NCBI GenBank assembly: GCA_903828665.1
Contig: CAIKMZ010000127.1
Span: 1 to 51,982, forward strand
Reading direction: 5' to 3'
Source: an uncultured beta proteobacterium
GTDB lineage: Bacteria; Pseudomonadota; Gammaproteobacteria; Burkholderiales; Burkholderiaceae_C
DNA length: 51,982 bases
The notes beneath the pieces are model-generated. The model saw only the letters and a list, made by a program, of their open reading frames with translations. It did no database searches and was not told the DNA's origin. Below, piece by piece: positions 1 through 9,324 of this stretch (positions are counted from its first letter, which is position 1; each line of letters begins with the position of its first letter). Both the position numbers and the translations under genes were made by a program.

Positions 1-369
1 CACGCCTTCGGTTTGCTGCGGAATCTCCGAATGGATCACGCCGCGGCCGGCGGTCATCCACTGCACGCCGCCGCACTCGAGCAGGCCCTCATGGCCGGCG
101 CTGTCGCGATGCAGCATGCGCCCGGCAATCATGTAGGTCACGGTCTCGAAGCCGCGGTGCGGGTGGTCGGGAAAACCGGCGATGTAGTCGTCCGGCTTGT
201 CGCTGCCAAAGGCGTCGAGCATCAGAAACGGGTCGAGCCGCTGCTGCAGGTCTTGCGTCAGCACGCGCGTCAGCTTGACGCCGGCGCCGTCCGAGGTTGC
301 CTGCCCGGCGATCAGGCGCTCCACGCTGCGGGATATCTTGACGCCGGTTTGGTCGTTTGTGTTGTTCAT
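1..369 (-). CDS. Pirin family protein, N-terminal 123 residues (cut by window edge)
   Basis: The minus-strand frame opens with ATG at 369 and runs without a stop to base 1, so the C-terminal part lies outside the window. The translation shows the bicupin N-terminal domain of pirins: LDPFLMLDAFGS, then GFPDHPHRGFETVTYMIAG, LLECGGVQWMTAGRGVIHSE. The two His in HPHRGFE and the downstream GRGVIHSE include the usual metal-binding positions of YhhW/pirin proteins, some of which act as quercetinases or redox-sensing regulators. The natural role is not evident from the neighbours, since the gene next to it is a convergent-looking chimera unrelated in function. Family assignment is firm from motifs; function is not. 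Confidence 0.88.
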   Translation of the reverse strand, partial: MNNTNDQTGVKISRSVERLIAGQATSDGAGVKLTRVLTQDLQQRLDPFLMLDAFGSDKPDDYIAGFPDHPHRGFETVTYMIAGRMLHRDSAGHEGLLECGGVQWMTAGRGVIHSEIPQQTEGV

Positions 370-601
370 GGCTCAGGCCTCGTTGGGGTGGATTGATGAT
401 AGCAAGCCACCTCGGTCGAGAGTCTGAAACGTGCCGCTGCGGCCCTCGAAATGCACGACAATTCCGGTGCAGCCTTGGCCTGTGTGCTAGGCGTCCCGTT
501 GCGTTCATTCAAGCGTTTCATGCCATGCCAAAGTCATCGATTCACTCATCAGCGCTGGGCGTCGGCGTGCCTGGTTGCGCTGACAACGCGCGCCCGGTGT
601 G

Positions 602-2095
602 ATGGCCACGGCGCGCACCCCTGATGCCTTTGCCGAATCGCTGGCGGCCGAGTTGCGCCGCGCCGCGGCCGAATGCCCGCAGCGCCCCTTCATCCGCATG
701 GCGAGCGGCGAATGGAGCTACGCCCAGATCGATGACATGAGCGACCGTGTCGCTGCCGGCCTGCACGCGCAGGGCGTGCGCCGGGGTGACAACGTCAGCC
801 TGATGCTGCCCACTTGCATCGAGTTCGCCGCGCTCTGGTTTGCGCTGGCCAAGCTCGGCGCGGTCACGGCGCCGGTCCACACCGCCTTCAAGGGCAGTGT
901 GTTGGCCAACGCGGTGGGTATCGAGGACCCGCTGGTCAAGCCGGTCAGCGCCTCGCTCATGTTCGACAGCGTCATACGCACGCTGGGCAGACCTGATGCG
1001 CAGGAGGCGCGCAGCCTGGAAAGCGCGGCGGCCGCTGCCGACCTGGGGCCGTTTGCCGGCCGGCGCATGCTGCTGGTCGAGGACAACGAGCTCAATCAGG
1101 AAGTTGCCACCGAACTGCTGAAATCCGCAGGCTTTGTCGTCGAGCTTGCCGACAACGGCGCCATCGCGCTGGAGAAGGTGCGGCAAGCCGCGGTGCCTTA
1201 TGCAGTGATCCTGATGGACATGCAGATGCCGGTGATGGACGGGCTCGATGCCACGCGCGAGATCCGCAAGCTGCCGCAATGTGCAGACCTGCCGATCGTG
1301 GCGATGACGGCCAACGCCATGGGCGGGGACCGGGATCGCTGCCTCGATGCCGGCATGAACGACCACGTGGCAAAGCCCATCGATCCGGAGCAGCTCTGGC
1401 GCACGCTCGCCAAGTGGATCAAGCCCCGCAGCGCAGCGGCCGACATGGCGCCGGCAAGGACGTCGACGGGCACGGCTGCGGAAATGCTCCCGCTGCTCGC
1501 GCCGATCGCTGGGCTGGATATGAAGCAGGGCCTGCAGCATGCGCTCGGGCGGCCGGCGCTGTATGTCTCGCTGCTGCGCAAGTTCGTGGCAGGACAACGG
1601 GAGTTCCCGGCGCAGCTGGGCGCGGCGCTGGAACAGGCGGACTGGCAAACGGCCGAGCGACTGGCCCATACGCTCAAAGGACTTGCGGCGCAGATCGGCG
1701 CTGCGGTGCTGCACAGTCAGGCCGGGAACCTCGAGCTTGCCATCCGGCAGCGTGACGACGCGCAAAAGCTAGTGGCCCTGCGAACAGCCGTCTCAAACCA
1801 GTTGACTGAACTGATCGATTCGATCACGAGTCGCTTGCCGCTGGAGGCGGCGATGCCGGAGACGATGCCAGTCGATGCCGGACAGCTGCAGGCGCTTTGC
1901 ACGCTCCTGGCAGCGCAGTTGACGGGCGACGACTTCACCAGCGGCGACACCGTCGAGGCCGGCGCAGAGTTGTTGCGCGCCGCGTTGGGTGCGTACTTCG
2001 AGCCGATGGCCGATGCGGTTCACAACTTCAATTTCGCAAGCGCTCTGGACTTGCTGCGCAAGGGCGTTGCGGACCGTGACATTCGAATTGAATGA
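602..2095 (+). CDS. Chimeric ORF: acyl-CoA ligase N-terminus fused to REC-HPt of a hybrid histidine kinase
   Basis: Residues 1 to about 105 match the start of a class I AMP-forming acyl-CoA ligase (RPFIRMASGEWSYAQID, RRGDNVSLMLPTCIEFAALWF, KLGAVTAPVHTAFKGS). The ligase then stops long before its ATP-binding loop. From about residue 106 the text becomes the end of a receiver domain (LVKPVSASLMFDSVIRTLG), a linker, a complete receiver domain (LLVEDNELN, phospho-Asp in LMDMQMP near residue 206, K in AKPID) and an HPt domain (His in ERLAHTLKGLA near residue 356). The frame is open throughout. The join lies near bases 912-924. A GTG at 599 is an alternative start, and no strong ribosome site precedes either start. 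No kinase core is present, so it cannot autophosphorylate. Ligase activity is also impossible. It is most likely a deletion product, or an assembly join; a working phosphorelay module is possible. Confidence 0.8.
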   Translation: MATARTPDAFAESLAAELRRAAAECPQRPFIRMASGEWSYAQIDDMSDRVAAGLHAQGVRRGDNVSLMLPTCIEFAALWFALAKLGAVTAPVHTAFKGSVLANAVGIEDPLVKPVSASLMFDSVIRTLGRPDAQEARSLESAAAAADLGPFAGRRMLLVEDNELNQEVATELLKSAGFVVELADNGAIALEKVRQAAVPYAVILMDMQMPVMDGLDATREIRKLPQCADLPIVAMTANAMGGDRDRCLDAGMNDHVAKPIDPEQLWRTLAKWIKPRSAAADMAPARTSTGTAAEMLPLLAPIAGLDMKQGLQHALGRPALYVSLLRKFVAGQREFPAQLGAALEQADWQTAERLAHTLKGLAAQIGAAVLHSQAGNLELAIRQRDDAQKLVALRTAVSNQLTELIDSITSRLPLEAAMPETMPVDAGQLQALCTLLAAQLTGDDFTSGDTVEAGAELLRAALGAYFEPMADAVHNFNFASALDLLRKGVADRDIRIE

Positions 2096-2115
2096 TCGGT
2101 GAAGACGGGCGCGCC

Positions 2116-2919
2116 TCAGTCCGCCTGTTGCGGTATCCAGCCGGCCTTGCGCTTGGCCAGAAAGGCGGCGAAGCCTTCGCGCGCTTCGTCGGTGCCGCGC
2201 ACGTGGCTGATGGTCTGCGCGCTGAGTTCGCGCACCTCGGCGCTCACCGGGCCGACTTCAAGCTGCGCATAGAGCTGCTTGATTTCCCGTTGCGCCTGCG
2301 GCCCGCCGGCGAGCAGTTCGGCCACGGTGGCATCGACGGCGGCGTCGATGGTGTCGATTGAAGCCACCTGCTGCACCAGGCCCAGTGTTTGGGCTTGCGC
2401 GGCCGTGAGGCGCGTTGCCGTGAGGGCCAGGCGCTTGGCCTGACGCAGGCCCACGGCATTGACCAGATAGGGTGCGATCACGGCCGGCAGAATGCCAAAG
2501 CGTGCCTCGCTGACCGAGAAGGAGGCGTCTTCGGTCGCAATGGCGATGTCGCAGGCGCAGGCGAGGCCGACACCCCCGCCGAGCGCCGCGCCCTTGATCC
2601 GCGCCAGCGTCGGCTTCGGGCAGTTTGCGATGCGCCAGAGCATGGCGGCAAAGCGCCGCGCGTCGTCCAGGTTCCAGTCCAGCGAGGCGATGCTCGCGCG
2701 CTGCATCCATTGCAGGTCGGCCCCGGCGCTGAAATGCCGGCCGGCGCCCGTCAGCACGATCACGCGCACGCTTGCATCCTGCGCGAGGTCGGCAAAGGCG
2801 CTGTCGAGCTCGGCCATCATGACCTCGTCGAAGGCGTTGAAGACGGCTTCCCGCGCCATCGTGACCTGCGCCACGCCGGCGGCGCGGCGCGAGATGCGCA
2901 GGGTCGTTGGCGCGCTCAT
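2116..2919 (-). CDS. Enoyl-CoA hydratase/isomerase family protein
   Basis: A 267-residue crotonase-fold protein. The oxyanion-hole segments are visible as GAGRHFSAGADLQWM (around residues 58-72) and IKGAALGGGVGLACACD (around 108-124), followed by EARFGILPAVIAPYL, which carries the usual acid position. The ADLQWM variant is typical of methylglutaconyl-CoA hydratase-like members. It is the last gene of the boxC-boxB-boxA operon and its ATG overlaps the boxA stop by one base, so translation is probably coupled. By context it may act on unsaturated CoA esters downstream of ring cleavage, such as 2,3-dehydroadipyl-CoA, but branched-chain catabolism cannot be excluded. The fold is certain; the substrate is inferred. 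Confidence 0.85.
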   Translation of the reverse strand: MSAPTTLRISRRAAGVAQVTMAREAVFNAFDEVMMAELDSAFADLAQDASVRVIVLTGAGRHFSAGADLQWMQRASIASLDWNLDDARRFAAMLWRIANCPKPTLARIKGAALGGGVGLACACDIAIATEDASFSVSEARFGILPAVIAPYLVNAVGLRQAKRLALTATRLTAAQAQTLGLVQQVASIDTIDAAVDATVAELLAGGPQAQREIKQLYAQLEVGPVSAEVRELSAQTISHVRGTDEAREGFAAFLAKRKAGWIPQQAD

Positions 2920-4190
2920 CAGTAAGTCTCCAGGTGCAGGCGCCCCTGCAGCTTGAGCGCCGTGCCAAGCACTTCCCAGGACAGGCCGGCCTGCTGCGCC
3001 ACGTCGCGCAGGGCCAGCAGCACGCCTTCTTCCATGCTCTTGAGCCCGCAGACATAGAAGTAACTGTCCTGGTCGGCGAGCAGGGCGCCGAGGTCGGCGG
3101 CGCGCTCGCGCATCACGTCCTGCACGTAGCGCTTGGGCTGGCCCGGTGTGCGCGAGAACGCGAAGTTGATGTCGATGAAATCCTTGGGCAGGTTCTGCAG
3201 CGGGCCGAAGTAGGGCAGTTCTTCCTTGCTGCGCGCGCCGAAAAACAGCATCAGTTTGCCCGCTTCAAATTTTCCTGAATGACGGAGTCTGCGTCGCCAC
3301 TCGGTCATCGCGCGCATCGGCGCGCTGCCGGTGCCGGTGCAGATCATCACGATGCTGGAGCCCGGGTGGTTGGGCATCAGGAAGCTCGCGCCGAACGGCC
3401 CGGTGACTTCGACCGTGTCGCCCACCTGGAGGTCGCACAGGTAGTTCGACGCCACGCCGCGCACCGCTTGGCCCTGATGGTCCTGCAGCACCCGCTTGAC
3501 CGTCAGCGCCAGGTTGTTGTAGCCGGGGCGCTCGCCGGTGCGCGCGCTGGCCACCGAGTACTGGCGCGCGTGGTGGGCGCGGCCTTGCGCGTCCGTGCCC
3601 GGCGGCAGGATGCCGATCGACTGCCCTTCCAGCACCGGAAACGGCATCGTGCCGAAGTCGAGCACGATGTGGTGCGTGTCGTAGTCGTGCCCGAGGTCGG
3701 TCACGCGCACATTGCCCGCCACCCGGACGTTGACCGATTTCTGCTGCGCCTTCGGTCCGTAAAGGTTGGTGTAGGCGTGGGCCGCAGACCAGGGCGGCAC
3801 GCTGCTGCCATAGGACGATGCCAGAAACGCGGTCTCGCCGGTCGTGTCATGGTGCGGCGAGCTGGCCGCCGGCTCGGCTGGCGCCGGCGCCTCGGCCACG
3901 CCCATTTCCGCGAGTTGATCGGGCCCGAGCTCGGCTGGCAGCTCGTCCCACAGCAACTGCTCGTCCACCGAATAGGCGCGCGCGCGCGGCATGGTGCGCC
4001 AGTTGTCGATGGAGCCGGTCGGGCAGGGTGCAATGCAGGCCATGCACAGGTCGCACTTTTGCGCATCGACCACGTAGTTGCGCGAATCGTGCGTGATCGC
4101 CTTGACCGGGCAGATCGACTCGCAGGTGTTGCAGCGGATGCAGACCTCGGGGTCGATCAGGTGCTGCTGCATGGCTTGGGCTTCGGGCAT
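2919..4190 (-). CDS. boxA: Benzoyl-CoA 2,3-epoxidase reductase component BoxA
   Basis: A 423-residue iron-sulfur flavoprotein that passes electrons from NADPH to BoxB for aerobic epoxidation of benzoyl-CoA. The N-terminus carries two [4Fe-4S] ferredoxin motifs ([15 protein letters not shown] and [15 protein letters not shown]), followed by a linker of about 90 residues. A ferredoxin-NADP reductase module follows, with an FAD motif (ARQYSVAS), a nucleotide motif ([13 protein letters not shown]) and a C-terminal [12 protein letters not shown] segment. ATG at 4190 is chosen because it keeps the family N-terminus just before [15 protein letters not shown] five codons upstream and an ATG six codons downstream are alternatives. 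It lies 11 bases after boxB and overlaps the hydratase gene. Confidence 0.95.
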   Translation of the reverse strand: MPEAQAMQQHLIDPEVCIRCNTCESICPVKAITHDSRNYVVDAQKCDLCMACIAPCPTGSIDNWRTMPRARAYSVDEQLLWDELPAELGPDQLAEMGVAEAPAPAEPAASSPHHDTTGETAFLASSYGSSVPPWSAAHAYTNLYGPKAQQKSVNVRVAGNVRVTDLGHDYDTHHIVLDFGTMPFPVLEGQSIGILPPGTDAQGRAHHARQYSVASARTGERPGYNNLALTVKRVLQDHQGQAVRGVASNYLCDLQVGDTVEVTGPFGASFLMPNHPGSSIVMICTGTGSAPMRAMTEWRRRLRHSGKFEAGKLMLFFGARSKEELPYFGPLQNLPKDFIDINFAFSRTPGQPKRYVQDVMRERAADLGALLADQDSYFYVCGLKSMEEGVLLALRDVAQQAGLSWEVLGTALKLQGRLHLETY

Positions 4191-4201
4191 AGCGCCTGCG
4201 C

Positions 4202-5629
<1,428 letters not shown>

Positions 5630-5667
5630 GCTGTCTCCTGGGTAATGTTCAAGCGTTCAATTCGGTC

Positions 5668-5726
5668 TTGTCATTGCGGGCTCCGACCCGCCATCGATGG
5701 ATCCCGGATCAGGTCCGGGATGACAA
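5668..5726. repeat. Palindromic hairpin repeat between boxC and boxB
   Basis: An outer inverted pair TTGTCAT (5668-5674) and ATGACAA (5720-5726) encloses a GC-rich core. The core includes the perfect stem CCCGGA/TCCGGG (5703-5719, loop TCAGG). This is the look of dispersed intergenic palindromes carried in many copies in proteobacterial genomes. It lies inside the box transcript, so the RNA should fold between the boxC stop and the boxB ribosome site. It may change message stability or reduce read-through. Copy number cannot be judged from one window. Confidence 0.7.
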
Positions 5727-5755
5727 ACCGGGCGATGGATTGGCAAAGAAAATAG

Positions 5756-7414
5756 TCACACGCGGCTCCAGTCAAATACGGCCTTCGTCCCTTTGCCGTA
5801 AACCTTGAGCGCACCCTTTTCGCCAACCGCGTTGGGGCGCTGGAAGATCCAGTTTTGCCAGGCGGAGAGACGGGCAAAGACGCGCGTGAACATGTTCTCC
5901 GGGCCGTTGAAGCGTAGGTTGGCCTCCAGGCCGGTGAGCGCATCGGGCGACATGCTGACGCGCTCCTCGATGGCCAGGCGCACTTCGTCGGCCCAGTCGA
6001 TGTCGTCAGGGTTGCTGGTGATCAGGCCCAGCGCGTTGGCAGCGTTGGCGTCGAGCGCCTGGCCGATTTGCGCACGCACAGCGGCCAACGCCGGTTGTTC
6101 GTCGTAGAAGCGCCGCGCCATACGGCTCTGGCCGGTGATCATCGGGTAGAGCGCGAAGTTGGCCTCGCTCACGGCGATCTTCGGGGACCGGGCCGCGTCG
6201 TCGGGCAGCATCAGTTGGTAGCTGCGGTCGCAGGCCAGCGCCAGTTCGAGCAGCGTGCCGGCAAAGCAGGAGCCCGGCTCGATCAGCGCGAACAGGCTGC
6301 GCGATGACACGTCGAGCCGGCTCAGCGTGCGGCGCACCAGGCCGATGGTCTCGCGCACAAGCCAGTGGCCCTGGTGCGCGAGCAGCGTGGCGTCAAGCGC
6401 CAGCGCCGCTGCCGTGTCACCGATCGTGCGAATCAGCCAGGTGCCGATCTCGGTCTCATTGGTGCGCATCTGCAGGATCGCGTCTTCGAGTTCACGCGCC
6501 AGCACCAGCGGATACCAGGCGGCGCCAGCGCCTTCAATACCCGCGACGTCTGTCGGCTGCGCGCCGCTCGGGCCTTGCGCCGTGAAGCTGGCCGTGCGCT
6601 TGGCACGGTCGATCTCAACGGTGACCAAACTGTAGCGCAGCGCATCGGCCTCGATCACGCGCTGCAGCGGCGCGAGCAGCACGCCCTTGCCGTCAGCCGG
6701 GCGGTCGCTCTGCGCGGCTAACGCCAGGGCGCGTTCCTGTACCTTCTGCGCAAACACGGCCGGCTTGGCGACGGCGTCCACCAGGCGCCAGGCCACGGCC
6801 TTGTCGCCGCGCACGCCTTCGACGCTGGTGCAGAACAGGTCTGCCAGATCGTGGCGCACGTGGCGCTTGTCGGTGACGCGGGTCAGGCCGCCGGTGCCGG
6901 GCAGCACGCCGAGCAGCGGCACCTCGGGTAAGCTGACCGAAGAGGAACGGTCGTCCACCAGGATGATCTCGTCGCAGGCCAGCGCCAACTCGTAGCCGCC
7001 GCCGGCGCACGCGCCGTTGACGGCAGCGAGAAACTTCAGGCCGCTGTGCGCCGAAGAGTCTTCCAGTCCGTTGCGCGTCTCGTTGGTGAACTTGCAGAAG
7101 TTGACTTTCCAGGCGTGGCTGGAGACGCCGAGCATGAAGATGTTGGCGCCCGAGCAGAACACCTTGTCCTTGGCGCTGGTCAGAACCACCGTGCGGACCT
7201 CCGGGTGCTCGAAGCGGATGCGGGCAATGGCGTCGTTGAGCTCGATGTCCACGCCCAGGTCATAGCTGTTGAGCTTGAGCTTGTAGCCGGGACGCAGGCC
7301 GGCCTCTTCATCGAAGTCGGCCTTCAAGGTGGCCACCGGGCCGTCGAACGTGAGTTTCCAGTGCTTGTAGCGCGAAGGGTCGGTCTGGTATTCGACACGG
7401 CTGGTTTGGGTCAC
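5756..7414 (-). CDS. boxC: 2,3-epoxybenzoyl-CoA dihydrolase BoxC
   Basis: A 552-residue ring-opening enzyme of the box pathway. It hydrolyses 2,3-epoxybenzoyl-CoA to 3,4-dehydroadipyl-CoA semialdehyde and formate. The N-terminal crotonase-like half shows SAKDKVFCSGANIFML and AAVNGACAGGGYELALACD. A second, diverged half carries EPGSCFAGTLLELALACDRSY. The start is set at GTG 7414 because AAGGAG sits eight bases before it and the protein then begins just ahead of the conserved YQTDPSRYKHWKL. An upstream ATG (7483) would overlap the operator-like repeats. It is the first gene of the box operon, downstream of a promoter region with TGCA boxes. Confidence 0.95.
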   Translation of the reverse strand: MTQTSRVEYQTDPSRYKHWKLTFDGPVATLKADFDEEAGLRPGYKLKLNSYDLGVDIELNDAIARIRFEHPEVRTVVLTSAKDKVFCSGANIFMLGVSSHAWKVNFCKFTNETRNGLEDSSAHSGLKFLAAVNGACAGGGYELALACDEIILVDDRSSSVSLPEVPLLGVLPGTGGLTRVTDKRHVRHDLADLFCTSVEGVRGDKAVAWRLVDAVAKPAVFAQKVQERALALAAQSDRPADGKGVLLAPLQRVIEADALRYSLVTVEIDRAKRTASFTAQGPSGAQPTDVAGIEGAGAAWYPLVLARELEDAILQMRTNETEIGTWLIRTIGDTAAALALDATLLAHQGHWLVRETIGLVRRTLSRLDVSSRSLFALIEPGSCFAGTLLELALACDRSYQLMLPDDAARSPKIAVSEANFALYPMITGQSRMARRFYDEQPALAAVRAQIGQALDANAANALGLITSNPDDIDWADEVRLAIEERVSMSPDALTGLEANLRFNGPENMFTRVFARLSAWQNWIFQRPNAVGEKGALKVYGKGTKAVFDWSRV

Positions 7415-7454
7415 GGGCGTTTCTCCTTGATCTGAAGCAATAAAGCGCATGTTT

Positions 7455-7507
7455 TGCACATTTGATTTGGCATCATAGTGCATGTTTCAAATGTTTGCAG
7501 CACTATG
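7455..7507. promoter_or_regulatory. Putative BoxR/BzdR operator upstream of boxC
   Basis: Three TGCA boxes lie at 7455-7458, 7479-7482 and 7496-7499. An exact inverted repeat, CATAGTGC (7474-7481) and GCACTATG (7500-7507), brackets an 18-base spacer. In Azoarcus sp. CIB, BzdR and its paralogue BoxR bind TGCA-containing operators and are released by benzoyl-CoA. The ATAGTGCAT core recurs upstream of bzdN in this window, supporting a shared operator. Assignment to BoxR is an inference from motif and position. Confidence 0.65.
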
Positions 7508-7533
7508 CTTCATACCGCCGAGAAGGCGACGGG

Positions 7534-7776
7534 TTATTGCGGCCGGGCGTCGATTTCGACGCACCATCCTAGGGGGCCGGCAGACCGATGAGTCCGGCCG
7601 ATCAGGAGGCGCAAGCGCAAGTCAGAGCCTTGGCCTTGCTTGCGCGATCCCAATGAAAAAGACACCAGCGCGCTGAGCGTCGCTGCCACGACCCCCATGC
7701 CGATCAGTACCAGCGCGAAATTGGCGATGTTTTGGTTGCCAGCCAGTCTTGACTTGGGGTCGGCAGCTGGCCCCAT
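7534..7776 (-). CDS. Possible small membrane protein
   Basis: An 80-residue minus-strand ORF with one convincing hydrophobic segment (NFALVLIGMGVVAATLSALV, about residues 20-39) followed by basic residues. I see no clear ribosome site before its ATG, and no family is recognised. It sits between the boxC operator and the binding-protein promoter, pointing toward boxC. It may be a small real protein, a remnant of a transporter, or a chance ORF. The hydrophobic stretch is the only positive evidence. Confidence 0.25.
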   Translation of the reverse strand: MGPAADPKSRLAGNQNIANFALVLIGMGVVAATLSALVSFSLGSRKQGQGSDLRLRLLIGRTHRSAGPLGWCVEIDARPQ

Positions 7777-7785
7777 CTAAAATAC

Positions 7786-7811
7786 AAGGGTAAACCCTAG
7801 GTTTGACCCTT
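7786..7811. promoter_or_regulatory. Imperfect dyad before the binding-protein gene
   Basis: The arms AAGGGTAAAC and GTTTGACCCTT flank a CCTAG centre, ending 34 bases before the ATG of the plus-strand binding protein. The core GGGTAAACCCTAG (7788-7800) reappears with one extra A in the bzdA-bzdR gap (17496-17509). It looks like an operator for an unidentified dimeric regulator. Confidence 0.5.
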
Positions 7812-7845
7812 GCTCTCTGTCCATTTGAAAGTTGAATTGCGCACC

Positions 7846-8997
7846 ATGAAAGCTGTTTGCCTGATTTCGGTTTCCCTTCGCCTGACTGCCGCTGCCGCGC
7901 TGGCCCTGACGGCCACGGCCAACTTCGCACAAGATGTGCAGGTGGTTCGAATCGCCCATGCGGGCCCCATCTCGGGCGCCATTGCCCACATTGGCAAAGA
8001 CACCGAGAACGGTGTGCGACTGGCCATCGACGACCTCAACAAGCAGTCGATCGTGATCGGCGGCAAGAAGATCAAGTTTGAACTCGACGCGGAAGACGAC
8101 GCGGGTGAGCCGCGCCAGGCAACCGCAGTGGCGCAAAAGCTGTGCGACTCCAAGGTCGCCGGCGTCATCGGTCACCTGCAGTCGGGCACAACGATCCCGG
8201 CCTCGGCCGTCTACAACCGATGCGGTCTGCCCCACATCACGGCCGCGGCATCGAATCCGGATGTCACCAAGCCCGGCTACAAGACAACGTTTCGCGTGAT
8301 TGCCAACGACAACGCGCTCGGCGCCGCGCTGGCAGTCTATGCCCACGACACCCTCAAGCTCAAGACGGTCGCCGTCATCGATGACCGCACGGCCTATGGT
8401 CAGGGTCTGGCCGATGTGTTCAAGGCAACGGCACGGCAAAAGGGCATGACGGTCGTGGCCGACGAGTTCACCAACGACAAGGCGACCGATTTCATGGCGA
8501 TCCTGACCGCCATCAAGAGCAAGAAGCCCGACGCCGTCTTCTACGGCGGCCTCGATGCTCAGGCTGGACCGATGCTGCGCCAGATGGAGCAGCTGGGCCT
8601 GTCGGGTGTCAAGTTCTTTGGCGGTGACGCCTTGTGCACCGAAAAAATGGGCGAACTGGCGTCCAGGGCAGGAACCCTGAAGAACGTGACCTGCGCTACC
8701 GGCGGCGCATCGATCGAGAAGATGCAGGGTGGCAAGGACTGGAAGAAGAAATACGATGCGCGCTTCCCCGGCCAGTTCCAGGTCTACAGCCCGTACGCCT
8801 ATGACGCCACCTTTGTTCTGGTCGATGCGATGAAGCGCGCCAACTCGGTGGACCCCCAGGTCTACGTGCCGTTCATCGGCAAGACCCAATTCAAGGGCAT
8901 CACCGCCAACATTGCCTTCACGCCCAAGGGCGAACTGACGCAACCGGTCGTCACGCGCTACACCTACAAGGACAATGTGCGCGTCGAATTGAACTGA
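7846..8997 (+). CDS. Branched-chain amino acid/aromatic-type ABC transporter substrate-binding protein
   Basis: A 383-residue periplasmic binding protein of the LivJ/LivK type (peripla_BP_6). It has a signal peptide (MKAVCLISV through ANFAQ) and starts its mature domain with VVRIAHAGPISGAIAHIGKD, followed by GVIGHLQSGTTIPASAVYN and YDATFVLVDAMK. The ATG at 7846 is chosen over an in-frame start at 7810 because it gives a proper signal peptide. The gene is divergent from the box operon and stands alone, without its own permease genes. It probably feeds the Liv-type importer encoded between 10336 and 13737. Members near box/bzd genes are thought to bind benzoate or related aromatics; the ligand here is inferred. 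Confidence 0.85.
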   Translation: MKAVCLISVSLRLTAAAALALTATANFAQDVQVVRIAHAGPISGAIAHIGKDTENGVRLAIDDLNKQSIVIGGKKIKFELDAEDDAGEPRQATAVAQKLCDSKVAGVIGHLQSGTTIPASAVYNRCGLPHITAAASNPDVTKPGYKTTFRVIANDNALGAALAVYAHDTLKLKTVAVIDDRTAYGQGLADVFKATARQKGMTVVADEFTNDKATDFMAILTAIKSKKPDAVFYGGLDAQAGPMLRQMEQLGLSGVKFFGGDALCTEKMGELASRAGTLKNVTCATGGASIEKMQGGKDWKKKYDARFPGQFQVYSPYAYDATFVLVDAMKRANSVDPQVYVPFIGKTQFKGITANIAFTPKGELTQPVVTRYTYKDNVRVELN

Positions 8998-9000
8998 TAG

Positions 9001-9309
9001 GGGAACTCGCTGCTGGCATGGATGAAAGCGCAGGCCATCGCCGAACCCCACAACACGATACGCTGCGACTCGTCGTTACTGATGCTGGTGTTGATGCAAC
9101 GCACCGACCGGCTTTGTGTCGGCTTGGCCTTGCTGTTTTCCGACCCGCTGATCGGGCAGGGGATTGCCAGGATCGGCGTCGAGCCCTTGCCGCCACCGAT
9201 GTCGCTTGGTTTGATCACGTTGCGCGGGATTCCGTTGCAACGTCCGGCACGACAGTTGACCAGCCTGATCACGCAATACCTGCATTCTGGCTACGAGCCG
9301 GCGGCCTGA
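9001..9309 (+). pseudogene. Remnant of a LysR-type regulator C-terminus
   Basis: Starting directly after the stop of the binding-protein gene, an open frame reads GNSLLAWMKAQA, then IRCDSSLLMLVLMQRTDRLCV and FSDPLIGQGIARIGVEPLPP, then LTSLITQYL. This resembles the last 90-100 residues of the effector-binding domain of LysR regulators: the TD-L turn, a PLPPPMSLGLI-like strand and a closing helix. No helix-turn-helix or first effector subdomain is present upstream. The in-frame ATG at 9022 lacks a good ribosome site. It is best read as a decayed fragment, perhaps of the regulator that once controlled the neighbouring transporter. Resemblance is by eye and moderate. Confidence 0.45.
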
Positions 9310-9324
9310 GCGCGGCGCGAGCTT

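Larger units (their letters stand above)
7415..7845. other. Divergent intergenic region between boxC and the binding-protein gene
   Basis: This 431-base gap holds the boxC control region near 7450-7510, a possible small minus-strand ORF (7534-7776) and a dyad (7786-7811) just upstream of the plus-strand binding-protein gene. No RNA gene or tRNA-like fold is seen. Confidence 0.7.

Noticed and set aside
542..1765. 407-codon minus-strand ORF opposite the chimera
   Set aside because: Low-complexity Arg/His/Gln product without domains, antisense to a recognisable REC-HPt sequence.
7415..7483. Upstream ATG start for boxC
   Set aside because: It has no good ribosome site and lies over the TGCA operator, whereas GTG 7414 has AAGGAG at good distance.
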